Origin: Candidatus Rifleibacteriota bacterium
GTDB taxonomy: Bacteria; Riflebacteria; Ozemobacteria; Ozemobacterales; Ozemobacteraceae
DNA: 22,970 nt
Assembly (NCBI GenBank): GCA_029565415.1
Contig: JAKQOH010000147.1
Span: 1 to 22,970 of the forward strand
Reading direction: 5' to 3'
Shown: one piece after another, positions 15,779-22,970 of the stretch
Numbering within the stretch: the first letter of the stretch is position 1
How the letters are laid out: every line of letters starts with the position of its first letter
Program-made: the position numbers and the translations under genes
The notes under the pieces: model-generated
Seen by the model: only the letters and a program-made list of their open reading frames with translations
What the model was told of the DNA's origin: nothing
Database searches by the model: none

Positions 15779-16612
15779 CTATGCGCGGATGAGGGTGGCC
15801 ACGGCCTGGCGCATCGCGCCTTCGGGAGCCGGCCGCCCCGTGAGAAGGGCATACGCCGCGACACCCTGCCGGATCAGGAGTTCGGTCCCGTCGATGACAC
15901 GGCCGCCGGCCGCCCGCGCCGCTTGCAGCAGGCGGGAGGTGGGTGCGTAGTTCATGTCGATGTACACGGTCCGGGCTCCGTTCAGTTCGTTCAACGCGTC
16001 GAGGCGATCGTCCGGATGCCACCCCAGAGAGGTGGCATTCACAATCATATCGGCATGACGCAGGACATCCGAGAGAGGGCTCTCTTCCCAGGAGGTCGGG
16101 ATGATACGGGTCGTTCCCGTGGGGAAGGGCGTTTTCAGGCGATCCCGACTCCTATTCGCCCAATATACCACGGGAGTTTCTCTTTGGCAAAGAGACCAGA
16201 GAACGGCCAGCGCGGCCCCGCCGGCGCCCAGAAGAACCGGTCGGGAAGGCCGGGGAAGCGTTTTCAGCAGGTCGAGAAATCCCTCTGCATCCGTATTCGC
16301 ACCGGCCATACCGCCGTCTTCGGGAAACCAGAGCGTGTTCACGGCCTGGATTGCCGTCGCCGCCCCGCAAGGTTTCGTACAAAGCCGGAACGCGGCTTCC
16401 TTGTGAGGGCGCGTCACGTTCAGGCCCGCCGCCCCGATGGCCTGGAGACCGTGCAGAGCCGCTTCCAGACCGGTCGGCGGAACGCGCAGCGCAAGATACA
16501 CGGCATCGATCCCGTCCATCCCGAAGGCGGCATTCCACATGGCAGGGCTCAGGGAATGCCCGACGGGATCGCCGAGAAGGCCGTACAGACGTGTGCGGGG
16601 GGTGATGTCCAT
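15779..16612 (-). CDS. aroE: Shikimate dehydrogenase
   Basis: AroE reduces 3-dehydroshikimate to shikimate with NADPH, the fourth shikimate-pathway step. The protein is 277 residues from the ATG at 16612; an in-frame GTG at 16618 would add two. Using GTG numbering, the substrate-binding GHSLSP is at 20-25. NVTRPHKE carries the catalytic lysine (K73), and the catalytic aspartate is in ANTDAEG (D110). The dinucleotide-binding LLGAGGAAL loop, NATSLGW and a C-terminal GTELLIRQG, the equivalent of the usual GxxMLxxQ, are present. Both starts lack a good Shine-Dalgarno sequence, and a GC-rich hairpin lies just upstream. It is followed by pilB 16 bases on, so a housekeeping biosynthetic gene appears to be co-transcribed with pilus genes. 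A 17-base palindrome lies inside the gene at 16179-16195. Confidence 0.93.
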   Translation of the reverse strand: MDITPRTRLYGLLGDPVGHSLSPAMWNAAFGMDGIDAVYLALRVPPTGLEAALHGLQAIGAAGLNVTRPHKEAAFRLCTKPCGAATAIQAVNTLWFPEDGGMAGANTDAEGFLDLLKTLPRPSRPVLLGAGGAALAVLWSLCQRETPVVYWANRSRDRLKTPFPTGTTRIIPTSWEESPLSDVLRHADMIVNATSLGWHPDDRLDALNELNGARTVYIDMNYAPTSRLLQAARAAGGRVIDGTELLIRQGVAAYALLTGRPAPEGAMRQAVATLIRA

Positions 16613-16621
16613 CGACACGAA

Positions 16622-16644
16622 GGCCCCGGATCGTCACCGGGGCC
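16622..16644 (-). terminator. GC-rich hairpin between STAS gene and aroE
   Basis: GGCCCCGG and CCGGGGCC (16622-16629 and 16637-16644) form a perfect 8-base stem with a 7-base loop, 9 bases after the STAS stop. Only TTCGT follows on the - strand, so it is either a weak terminator or an attenuator/RNA-processing stem that lowers aroE-pilB expression. Confidence 0.45.
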
Positions 16645-16653
16645 CGCTTTCGT

Positions 16654-16998
16654 TCAGGAAAAGCTCTTGACCGCTTCTTCTTCGGTTTCGAAAATCTCGA
16701 ACACCTTGGTCAGTCGGGTCAGCTCGAACAGCTCCTGGACGGCCGGCGAAAGCTGGATCAGCTTCAGATCGCCCTTGGATTTTTTGACCTTCTTGAGCGT
16801 TGCGGCGACGACGCCGAGGCCCATGCTGTTCAGGTAATTCACTTCCTTGAAATCCATGATCAGCTTGGACTGCCCTTCGGCGACGATCTGGTCGATCTTG
16901 TCCTTGAAATCGTTGACGGTCTCGGTGCCGATTTCGCCACGGAGGACGATCAGCACGATGCCGTCCGCTTTGGGTTTCAGGTCGATCTTCAGTTCCAT
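16654..16998 (-). CDS. STAS-domain anti-sigma factor antagonist
   Basis: The 114-residue protein is a single STAS domain of the SpoIIAA/RsbV type. Such proteins bind an anti-sigma kinase and release its sigma factor, or act as signalling switches, when their serine is unphosphorylated. The beta-strand IVLIVLRGEIG, the helix VNDFKDKIDQIV, SKLIMDFKEVNYLNSMGLG and the C-terminal SPAVQELFELTRLTKVFEIFETEEEAV all fit the family. The phospho-acceptor loop reads N-S-M-G with the serine at residue 58, so the switch residue is kept. The frame is open further upstream, but GGAGG four bases before the ATG at 16998 fixes the start. It has its own promoter candidate. No partner kinase or phosphatase is in the window, so the target (sigma factor, cyclase or motility) is unknown. 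Confidence 0.9.
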   Translation of the reverse strand: MELKIDLKPKADGIVLIVLRGEIGTETVNDFKDKIDQIVAEGQSKLIMDFKEVNYLNSMGLGVVAATLKKVKKSKGDLKLIQLSPAVQELFELTRLTKVFEIFETEEEAVKSFS

Positions 16999-17002
16999 AT
17001 AT

Positions 17003-17007
17003 CCTCC
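17003..17007 (-). promoter_or_regulatory. Shine-Dalgarno sequence of the STAS gene
   Basis: On the - strand GGAGG stands four bases before the ATG at 16998. It decides against an in-frame upstream start that would add 22 unconserved residues. Confidence 0.7.
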
Positions 17008-17035
17008 CGGGGTGCTCCATGGTTGAGCGAATCCA

Positions 17036-17064
17036 ACGATATCGTATTTTCCCCCCCGTTGCAA
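17036..17064 (-). promoter_or_regulatory. Candidate promoter of the STAS gene
   Basis: On the - strand TTGCAA (17064-17059, 4 of 6), a 17-base spacer containing seven G in a row, and TATCGT (17041-17036, 4 of 6) are placed correctly. The -10 is part of the perfect palindrome ACGATATCGT (17036-17045). The leader would be about 30 bases. Confidence 0.4.
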
Positions 17065-17082
17065 GACGGTCGGAAACGCCGC

Positions 17083-17119
17083 TTCACCCGCGGTTTGTCG
17101 GGTGACTGCCGCGGGTGAA
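17083..17119 (-). terminator. Probable terminator hairpin of the PorV-like gene
   Basis: TTCACCCGCGG and CCGCGGGTGAA (17083-17093 and 17109-17119) form a perfect 11-base stem with a 15-base loop, 20 bases after the stop of the PorV-like gene. There is no proper T-run downstream, so it may end transcription only partly or protect the 3' end. Confidence 0.45.
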
Positions 17120-17139
17120 ACGGGGAAAGGAGAACGGGA

Positions 17140-18093
17140 TCAGAACTGCTTGGAAGCAGACATCCGGTGGGCTTCGCCCAGCGTCTCGTCGACATACGAG
17201 TAATCGAACCGCCACGTGTCGAGCTTGAAGCTTGCGCCCAGGGTCAGATCGCCGGCCTGGCTGCCCATGCGGACGGCGGCATTGTCGTTCAGCCAGAACT
17301 CGGTGCCGGCGCGGAACTTCGCATCGAGATGCTCGACCTTGTTCAGATCGACGGCAACCGTCATGCGGTCCGACGTCTTGTACGAGGCGCCGAAGGTCGT
17401 GGTGACCGGCACGCGGTCGGAGTGGCCGCTATCGGTGTCCCACTTCAGGCTTTCGCCGATGTCGCGGATCGACAGGCCCAGCATGCCGCGATCGGACGAC
17501 TTGTACAGGAAGCCCAGATCCAGACCCCAGCTGTCGGCCGAGTTGGTGAACAGATCCTGGTTCAGCCGCTTCACGTTCACGCCGCCGTACAGCCGCTCGC
17601 CCAGTTTGCGGGCATACGTGCCGAACGTCGCCGTTTCGGTGTCGTCGAAATAGCTGAAGATATACACAGGGGCCCCGGCCGTGTAGCCGCCGTTCTGGTC
17701 CGTCATCGGGTTGCCATCGGGCCTCACACGGGTTTCGGGGATGCCGTCGATCCCGAACCGGATGTGGGAAAGGGCGACCGTGTATTTTTTCTTCCCCGCC
17801 TCGTCCTTCATCACGTGGGCGTAGTTCAGGAAGTTGTACGTGCGGTCGAGGGTCAGGTTGGCGTGCATGAAGGAGGCTTCGGACTTTTCGAGCGTCGCGA
17901 GGCCGGCGGGGTTCCAGAACGCCGCCGTCGAGTCGTCGGCGATGGCGGTGAACGCACTGCCCATGCCGAGGGCGCGCGCACCGACGCCCATCTTCAGAAA
18001 CGCTCCGGCCTGGCCGGCCGAATCCGCTGAGACGGGCACGGCGGACGCGACGACCAGCGCGGCGAGGAGGAGAAGGTTGCGGATCTTACTCAT
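17140..18093 (-). CDS. PorV/PorQ-family outer membrane barrel protein
   Basis: The 317-residue protein has a clear signal peptide (MSKIRNLLLLAALVVASAVPVSA, cleavage expected near residue 23). The family signature follows at once: FLKMGVGARALGMGSAFTAIADDSTAAFWNPAGL, seen in PorV/PorQ and UPF0164 proteins. The rest alternates short beta-strands and ends in a C-terminal phenylalanine (ASKQF), typical of proteins inserted by the BAM machinery. In Bacteroidetes, PorV shuttles type IX secretion (T9SS) cargo at the outer membrane. In other phyla the family is widespread and mostly uncharacterised. The start is supported by AAGGGGGA six bases before the ATG. Directly upstream in transcription order lie a lipoprotein and a huge secreted protein with a T9SS-like C-terminal domain, which fits a secretion or surface-attachment role. 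That role is inference. Confidence 0.85.
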   Translation of the reverse strand: MSKIRNLLLLAALVVASAVPVSADSAGQAGAFLKMGVGARALGMGSAFTAIADDSTAAFWNPAGLATLEKSEASFMHANLTLDRTYNFLNYAHVMKDEAGKKKYTVALSHIRFGIDGIPETRVRPDGNPMTDQNGGYTAGAPVYIFSYFDDTETATFGTYARKLGERLYGGVNVKRLNQDLFTNSADSWGLDLGFLYKSSDRGMLGLSIRDIGESLKWDTDSGHSDRVPVTTTFGASYKTSDRMTVAVDLNKVEHLDAKFRAGTEFWLNDNAAVRMGSQAGDLTLGASFKLDTWRFDYSYVDETLGEAHRMSASKQF

Positions 18094-18135
18094 GTGATTC
18101 CCCCTTGGAAAACGATGAGACTGCTCATCAACCCC

Positions 18136-18147
18136 TTTCGGCCGAAA
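18136..18147. repeat. 12-base perfect palindrome in the PorV leader
   Basis: TTTCGGCCGAAA is fully self-complementary and lies 43 bases before the PorV-like start. It may be an operator. Nothing else supports a function. Confidence 0.4.
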
Positions 18148-18171
18148 CCGCAGTTTCCCGAATGGTTTTTC

Positions 18172-18183
18172 GAAAATATTTTC
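18172..18183. repeat. AT-rich 12-base perfect palindrome
   Basis: GAAAATATTTTC is fully self-complementary and sits in the most AT-rich patch upstream of the PorV-like gene, where its promoter would be expected. No promoter with a good -35/-10 pair could be fixed here. Confidence 0.4.
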
Positions 18184-18225
18184 CTGTTTTCCCTTTTCTT
18201 TCTTCCGTCAACCTCCTCGTGCGGT

Positions 18226-18256
18226 TGTAGGGGCGGGTTTGAAACCCGCCCCTACA
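18226..18256. repeat. 31-base near-continuous palindrome (15-1-15)
   Basis: The 15-base arm 18226-18240 (beginning TGTAGGGGCGGG) and its exact complement 18242-18256 are separated by a single G. It resembles GTAGGGGCGGGTTT-type intergenic palindromes I recall from cyanobacteria and other phyla. It has no T-run, so it is not a standard terminator. It is followed at once by ACAGAGGCACC, also found in the repeat at 9517. Confidence 0.8.
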
Positions 18257-18300
18257 GAGGCACCTGGGATGGCCCATATCCCGGAAATCGTCCGCTGCGC

Positions 18301-18331
18301 AAAGACGCCCCGGCTAAGCCGGGGCGTCTTT
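18301..18331 (-). terminator. Intrinsic terminator after the lipoprotein gene
   Basis: The arms 18301-18315 (AAAGACGCCCCGGCT) and 18317-18331 are perfectly complementary around one base. On the - strand the stem ends in CGTCTTT, 19 bases after the lipoprotein stop. The A/T ends make it symmetric, so it could also end + strand transcripts. It separates the large-protein/lipoprotein operon from the PorV-like gene. Confidence 0.75.
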
Positions 18332-18350
18332 GTATGGCTTTTGTTGTATA

Positions 18351-19049
18351 TCAGTTCGTTGAATACACCCCAAGCCGAAGGAGCGTCTGGTAGATCTGGT
18401 CGGTCGGACTGCCCGAGGCGGGGTCTTCCTGGTGGGCGACGGTCAGGTGCGAGGCGGCACTCGTCTTGTCGCCGGTCCAGAAGTAGCAGAAGGCCAGCAT
18501 GGCATGCACTTCGGCGTTGCTGATCCCGATCGGATGATCGACACGCGGGGTGAACTTCGAGCTGGTGCTCACGATGCCGGCATCCCGGATCGCCTTGATC
18601 GCGTTCGGCAGACTGTTGGCTTCTCCGCGCTGGATGAGCGAGGCCGCGAGGCCGATGCGGGCCTCGTTGCTCAGAGAAGCGCCTTGCGTGAACGCAGAGA
18701 TCGCCGAACTCACCCCCGACGACTTCGTCAGGGACCAGCCGAGTCCGTTATATGCCTCGGCCTTCTGCGTCTCGGTCACCCCGGTCAGGGCGAGCACCTG
18801 GTTGAACTTGCCGATGGCGCTGCTGTATGCGCCGAACTTGTAATCCTCCCAGGCCGAGGCGATCAGGGAGTCGGGGTCGGTTTCGGTCGTGCCGCCGCCC
18901 GTGCCCGTGCCGGTTCCCGTGCCCGTGCCGGTCGTCGGGATCTCGCCGGGCAGGGTGTACCGGCCGCTTCCGCCGCCGCCGCCCCCGCACCCGCTCGCCA
19001 CGAAGATGATCACACCGATTGTCATCAGGACCATGAGTTTTCTGTTCAT
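18351..19049 (-). CDS. Lipoprotein with TPR-like helices
   Basis: The 232-residue protein begins with a lipoprotein signal (MNRKLMVLMTIGVIIFVASGC) whose cysteine at residue 21 should be lipidated. A run of six glycines and a Gly-Thr repeat (GTGTGTGTGTG at about 41-51, encoded by 6-base tandem units near 18901-18932) act as a flexible spacer. The rest is helical, with TPR-like pairs: YKFGAYSSAIGKFNQVLAL, AEAYNGLGWSLTKSSG, SAISAFTQGASL and AEVHAMLAFCYFWTGDKTSAASHL. It should sit in the outer membrane or periplasm and bind a partner through the TPR surface. GGGAGA seven bases before the ATG supports the start. It lies 14 bases after the stop of the huge secreted protein, so the two are almost surely one operon and may act together. 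Confidence 0.85.
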   Translation of the reverse strand: MNRKLMVLMTIGVIIFVASGCGGGGGGSGRYTLPGEIPTTGTGTGTGTGTGGGTTETDPDSLIASAWEDYKFGAYSSAIGKFNQVLALTGVTETQKAEAYNGLGWSLTKSSGVSSAISAFTQGASLSNEARIGLAASLIQRGEANSLPNAIKAIRDAGIVSTSSKFTPRVDHPIGISNAEVHAMLAFCYFWTGDKTSAASHLTVAHQEDPASGSPTDQIYQTLLRLGVYSTN

Positions 19050-19063
19050 CGCGATTCTCCCGG

Positions 19064-22000
19064 TTACCTCAACACGGCGATCTTGTGCGTGACCTTGGTG
19101 GTTTTGCCCGTATCAGGATCGCGGAGCTTGATCTTGGCGAGATACACCCCGTTGGCGACGCTCCGGCCGTCGTGATTGCGCAGATCCCAGGCCATGTCGA
19201 CCACGCGCCGGCCGCCGTCGAGACGTTTGAAGAAGTTCAGCTCGCCTTCGCCCGCGACCTTGTCACCCGAGATGTCGTAGATGTCCACGTCGATCTCGTC
19301 GGGATCGATGTCGTCGCGGTTCGTTGCGATCCGCATCGTCGCACGACTCCGGGCAGGGTTCGGGAACTGGACGATCTCGAACACCTGCAGGGCCGGCTGG
19401 ATCGCGAACCGCACGGCGGGCAGGACACGTTCGTTTCCGGCGCGATCCTTCACCTTCATCACGAGCTCGTGACTGCCGTCCACGAGCCGCTCGAGCGGAG
19501 TGAACGACGCCTTGCCGCCCTCAAGAACCACGCGGCCGGCCGTCTCGGCGCCGTCGATCACGACCTTCACGCCGTCCTCCGTCAGGCCCGAGCCCTCCTC
19601 GACGACGCTCCACTCGAACGTCGGCCGTTCGCTGCGCAGCGCCGTGCCGGCCTCGATTCTCGTCACCAGGCTGGCGCGCGGCGCCAGGGTGTCACGCAGC
19701 AGGGCGAAGGTGCCGGCGCTCGAGACCGTGGCCAGGATGCGCCCTTCCTTCACCGCTCCGGTGACGGCCACCCAGCCGTCGTTCATCGCCTGATACAACC
19801 CCGCACCGGCAGGCAGGGCACCGCCCGGCAGGGCCATCGAGACCAGGTAGGAGTTCGCCAGTTGACCGGTCGGGATCGTCACGGTATACCCGGTCTCGAC
19901 CGGGCTCAGCTCTTCGGAAGCATCCCCGCCGACCGTCGCGAACCGCAGCGCCTGTTTCTCTGCCGCGTTGATCCCGGCCAGGAACGAGGGCCGGATCCCG
20001 CCGCGGACGGAAGCCGTCTTGGCCTGCTTCTGGAGCGGGGTCGGAATGACGGCCACGATGCTGTCCTGCTTCAGGCTGCCCGGAGCGAACTGGGCGATGA
20101 ACGCCTTGTCCGGTGTGCTGACCGAGGCGAGCACCGACGCGTTCACGTAGGCCGTGGCGAAGCTGACGGTCTCGGTCGCCTTGTTCCCCGTCATGTCGGT
20201 CGCCGTCACCTTGATCGAGGCCGTGCCGGCCTTGGCCAGGTGCACGCCGCCCATGAAGAGCTTCGGGTTGCTGCCGCTGGCCTGGAGCTTGATCGTCTGG
20301 GCCGTGCCGCCATCCTGGCTGACCGCGGCCGTCGGGGCCTCGGACAGCGATTCGTTGCTCTGGACCACGATCGTGATGTCGAGCGGGTTGGCGGGACTGC
20401 TGAAGACAAAGATGTTGTCCTTGATCGCCGGCGGGGTCACGTCGCGGCCCTCGAACTCGACCGACTGGGTCGTGACCGTGTTGCCGATCGTGTCGCGGAT
20501 GTTCTTCGCCGTCAGGGAGTACAGGATCCCTTCCTTGATATGGGCGGTCGTGAGGGACTTCAACCGAACCGACCGGTTGTCGGCCCGCAGGAAGATCCGT
20601 GTCGGGTCGAGATCGACGACCGAGCCCGAGGCGGTCAGCGTATAGTTCGACAGGGTGGTCGCCGAGGAGGCGTTCACGACCTCGTCGAACACGACATTGA
20701 ACTCCTGGGCGTTCGCCACGCCGTCGAAGGTGATCTGCGCGATCTGCGGCCCCTGCGCGTCGGCGGTGAACGTCTGGACCTGCGGGGTCGTGAACATGTC
20801 GCCGTCGATGCTGGTGAAGCCGTTCATCACCTTCATGGTATAGCTGTGATTATGTTCGAATGCCTGGTCGAACGTCAGGGTCACGCTCTTCCCGTCGACG
20901 GTGACGTATTCAGGCTGGGCGCCGGTGAGATCCCCGGGGTTGAGCAGGAGCAGGAACCGGTTCACCAGTTGCAGAGCCTCGATCTGCGGATCGACATCGT
21001 GGCTGAAGGTGAGCAGCAGGGTCTGGGAGCCCGTCTGCTTGACCGCCGTGAAGTCGAAGCCCGAGGTGATGATGTCGAGGGTCGTCGTATAGACTGCGCT
21101 ATTGTTCATGCCCTGGTTTTCCGCGCGGTCGATCACGGTGATCTGATACTGGCCTTCACCGACGTATTCGGTGCTCGGCGGGGCCTTCTTGCCGTCCCAG
21201 GTGACGCTGTAGTTGGAGCCGTTCGGGACGGGCAGTTCGAGATCGCGGATCACGGTCGAACCCTGCTTGATCCGGATATACGCCGGGCCGCTGCTGACGT
21301 CGGGGATGTCGTCCGTCGTGACCGAGATCACGAGGCTGTCGACGCGGGGATTGTACCGGGTCGTGATCGGAGCGCCGCCCGTCAGGGCCATGCTCAGGCT
21401 GGCGATATTCGGCCCGACCGTATCGATGAACAGGCGGCCGTAGGGGGTGGCCAGCACGTTGCCGGCGCCATCGACCAGGTTCAGCCAATACTCTCCGTCG
21501 AGCAGGAACGCGCTGTTGTCGGTGGTGCGGCCGCTGAACGAGAGGGTTTTGCCGCTCGGCGTCAGGGGGGACATCGCATAGGTCTGGGTTGCCGTGCTCA
21601 GTGCCGAATTCAGCGGGATCGTGCGGAGATACACGGCGCCGCCGTCGCTGGCGCCGATGGCATCGATCTTCACATAGGAATGGATCTGCGGGTTGAAGAA
21701 AGTCATCGTGTCGCCGGTCCGGACCGGACCGCCATGGCTGATTTTCCACTGGGACATCTGGGGCGCCTTCGAGTCGTAAACCAGGGTGCTGCGGATGCTG
21801 CCTTCGTTGAAGAAGTTGTCATATACGCGCAGCTCGTAGGAATACCGGCCGTCGATCGGCGCGAGATCGGTGAACTTCTGTTTCCCATCCCAGAGAACAT
21901 TGCCGACCAGGCCGTCGCCGGTGATCGCGGGGATGAAGGAGCGGCTGGCGATCGTCGATCCGTTCTGGACGAGATGCAGCCAGTAGGTCTCGCCCGCGCT

Positions 22001-22970
22001 TCCGGTCGTGAAGAAGACGCTGATCGTCGCCAGGTTCGTCGGCAGGCCGGTCAGGGTGGCAAACGGGCTGTAATCCATGTTCAGAGCCGACTTGCCCGTC
22101 GTCTCCTGCGTCGAGCGGATCTCATACTTGGACAGGACGGGGCCTTTCGCCCGGATGGTGATCGTGCCGGTGGCCGTCGTATCGGCGTAGGCGTTTCCGG
22201 CCTCGTCGAGGGCCGACGAGACGACGAAGTTGAAGGTGCCTTCGATACCGCTGATGGCCTGCGTGTTCACGAACCGGAACGTGCGGTTTGCGGGCGAGTC
22301 GGTCGAGCCGGTGCACCTCAGGGTGATGGCCGTGCCGCCGCTCTTGAGGTAGGCGCTGGGCAGATACCCGACCTGGGCATTCATCGCTTCGTCGAAGGTC
22401 AGCGTGAACGAGGCCGCCTCGGCCGGCGTGATGCCGATCGTGACGTTGTCCGGCGCAACTCGGGCCAGTTTCGGCGCCTGGTTGTCGACCACGAGCGTTT
22501 TGCTGGCCGGCTCGGAGAAGCCGCTGGCCGCCGTCGACTTCGTGGTCAGATCATAGACCTGGGTGGCATTCTCGGTGTGGGTCACCCCGGTGAGTTCGAA
22601 CAGATCGCGGAAGTTCGAGACGACGACCGTGCACGAGGCCCGCTGCAGGGCGCCGTTGGCGAAGGCATTCGAGTTCTGGAACTGGGCCACTGTGCGGGTC
22701 ACGGAGTCCATCTGGTGGCTCGTCCAGCCGAGGAAGGTTGCCTGGTCGATCAGGCCGTTGGTCTGGGTGTCGCGCAGTTCGAGTTTCGGCGTGACGCTCT
22801 GGTCGATCGGGAGCCGCAGGTTGTTGCTGATCGTCGCCGTTTCGAAGGCGACCTCATACGTCAGACCTGCCGCGGCCGGCCCCTTCACGAGCTGAATGTT
22901 CGTGTCGCTCGGGTGATTCGAGACGACGGGGGCGACGGCGACCGAGAAGATGCGCGGCGGCTGCGCCGAG
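19064..22970 (-). CDS. Large secreted multi-Ig protein with FlgD/T9SS-like C-terminal domain (5' partial)
   Basis: The frame is open to the window edge, so at least 1301 residues are present and the start and signal peptide are missing. It is a chain of beta-sandwich domains. SbsA-like Ig domains with LTFDEAMNA / VVFDEVVNA / LTFSHDVDP strands lie near 22375-22460, 20640-20735 and 20930-21060. FlgD-like Ig domains with LWDGKQ...GRYSYELRVYDN and TWDGKK...GQYQITVIDRAEN lie near 21800-21960 and 21120-21210. An Ig domain with VDGSHELVMKVKDRAGN is near 19400-19620. The last 108 residues (19067-19390) begin VFEIVQFPNPARS and end ANGVYLAKIKL...KIAVLR, the layout of FlgD-like/T9SS type A C-terminal domains. 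It is probably a cell-surface or adhesive protein. It heads an operon with the TPR lipoprotein, and a PorV-like barrel lies downstream. Confidence 0.85.
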   Translation of the reverse strand, partial: SAQPPRIFSVAVAPVVSNHPSDTNIQLVKGPAAAGLTYEVAFETATISNNLRLPIDQSVTPKLELRDTQTNGLIDQATFLGWTSHQMDSVTRTVAQFQNSNAFANGALQRASCTVVVSNFRDLFELTGVTHTENATQVYDLTTKSTAASGFSEPASKTLVVDNQAPKLARVAPDNVTIGITPAEAASFTLTFDEAMNAQVGYLPSAYLKSGGTAITLRCTGSTDSPANRTFRFVNTQAISGIEGTFNFVVSSALDEAGNAYADTTATGTITIRAKGPVLSKYEIRSTQETTGKSALNMDYSPFATLTGLPTNLATISVFFTTGSAGETYWLHLVQNGSTIASRSFIPAITGDGLVGNVLWDGKQKFTDLAPIDGRYSYELRVYDNFFNEGSIRSTLVYDSKAPQMSQWKISHGGPVRTGDTMTFFNPQIHSYVKIDAIGASDGGAVYLRTIPLNSALSTATQTYAMSPLTPSGKTLSFSGRTTDNSAFLLDGEYWLNLVDGAGNVLATPYGRLFIDTVGPNIASLSMALTGGAPITTRYNPRVDSLVISVTTDDIPDVSSGPAYIRIKQGSTVIRDLELPVPNGSNYSVTWDGKKAPPSTEYVGEGQYQITVIDRAENQGMNNSAVYTTTLDIITSGFDFTAVKQTGSQTLLLTFSHDVDPQIEALQLVNRFLLLLNPGDLTGAQPEYVTVDGKSVTLTFDQAFEHNHSYTMKVMNGFTSIDGDMFTTPQVQTFTADAQGPQIAQITFDGVANAQEFNVVFDEVVNASSATTLSNYTLTASGSVVDLDPTRIFLRADNRSVRLKSLTTAHIKEGILYSLTAKNIRDTIGNTVTTQSVEFEGRDVTPPAIKDNIFVFSSPANPLDITIVVQSNESLSEAPTAAVSQDGGTAQTIKLQASGSNPKLFMGGVHLAKAGTASIKVTATDMTGNKATETVSFATAYVNASVLASVSTPDKAFIAQFAPGSLKQDSIVAVIPTPLQKQAKTASVRGGIRPSFLAGINAAEKQALRFATVGGDASEELSPVETGYTVTIPTGQLANSYLVSMALPGGALPAGAGLYQAMNDGWVAVTGAVKEGRILATVSSAGTFALLRDTLAPRASLVTRIEAGTALRSERPTFEWSVVEEGSGLTEDGVKVVIDGAETAGRVVLEGGKASFTPLERLVDGSHELVMKVKDRAGNERVLPAVRFAIQPALQVFEIVQFPNPARSRATMRIATNRDDIDPDEIDVDIYDISGDKVAGEGELNFFKRLDGGRRVVDMAWDLRNHDGRSVANGVYLAKIKLRDPDTGKTTKVTHKIAVLR

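Noticed and set aside
16179..16195. 17-base palindrome TCTCTTTG-G-CAAAGAGA inside aroE
   Set aside because: It is perfect, but lies in an uninterrupted coding frame with no sign of insertion and no nearby regulatory context. It is probably chance.
18183..18211. TTGACG on the - strand as a -35 for the PorV-like gene
   Set aside because: The hexamer is a 5 of 6 match, but no -10-like sequence occurs at 16-18 bases; the AT-rich TATTTT is about 27 bases away.

Overview
The window is a GC-rich, gene-dense stretch of a bacterial chromosome. The genes point to a diderm (Gram-negative envelope) organism. They include a signal-peptide-bearing outer-membrane barrel of the PorV/PorQ type, a lipobox lipoprotein and a type IV pilus assembly ATPase pair with a type IV-like pilin. 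The gene mix and the pilin style would fit a large-genome environmental lineage, for example Candidatus Riflebacteria/Ozemobacteria or a deltaproteobacterium-like group. That placement is inference and was not tested.

Left part (2-9473, all + strand). A translation-quality cluster comes first: prfA (5' end cut off by the window), prmC (methylates the GGQ loop of that release factor) and a TsaC/Sua5 threonylcarbamoyl-AMP synthase. A membrane chemoreceptor follows, behind its own candidate promoter. After a 295-base gap holding a dispersed tandem repeat comes a tight run: rlmN, a membrane protein with three PASTA domains, a tail-anchored protein-kinase homologue, rpe and a TPR protein. The kinase homologue has lost both catalytic aspartates and looks like a pseudokinase.

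Middle (9474-12435). A 324-base non-coding stretch is built from dispersed-repeat modules. Then come aroC (- strand) and a HEAT-repeat gene (+ strand), which diverge from a strikingly symmetric promoter region. The HEAT gene runs stop-to-stop into a - strand prepilin-peptidase homologue. That homologue keeps its zinc-binding N-terminal domain but has no aspartate in its membrane domain, so it is probably not a protease.

Right part (12436-22970, all - strand). Read in the direction of transcription the order is: a very large secreted multi-Ig protein with a FlgD/T9SS-like C-terminal domain (start outside the window), a repeat-bearing lipoprotein, a strong terminator, a PorV-like barrel, a STAS anti-sigma-factor antagonist, aroE, pilB, pilT and a pilin gene with its own promoter, perfect Shine-Dalgarno sequence and terminator.

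The main points of interest are the two apparent pseudoenzymes (kinase next to PASTA protein; prepilin peptidase next to pilus genes), the pairing of a PorV-like barrel with a protein carrying a T9SS-like C-terminal domain, the symmetric divergent promoter, and several dispersed repeats and palindromes in the gaps. No RNA gene, CRISPR array, insertion sequence or prophage gene was seen.
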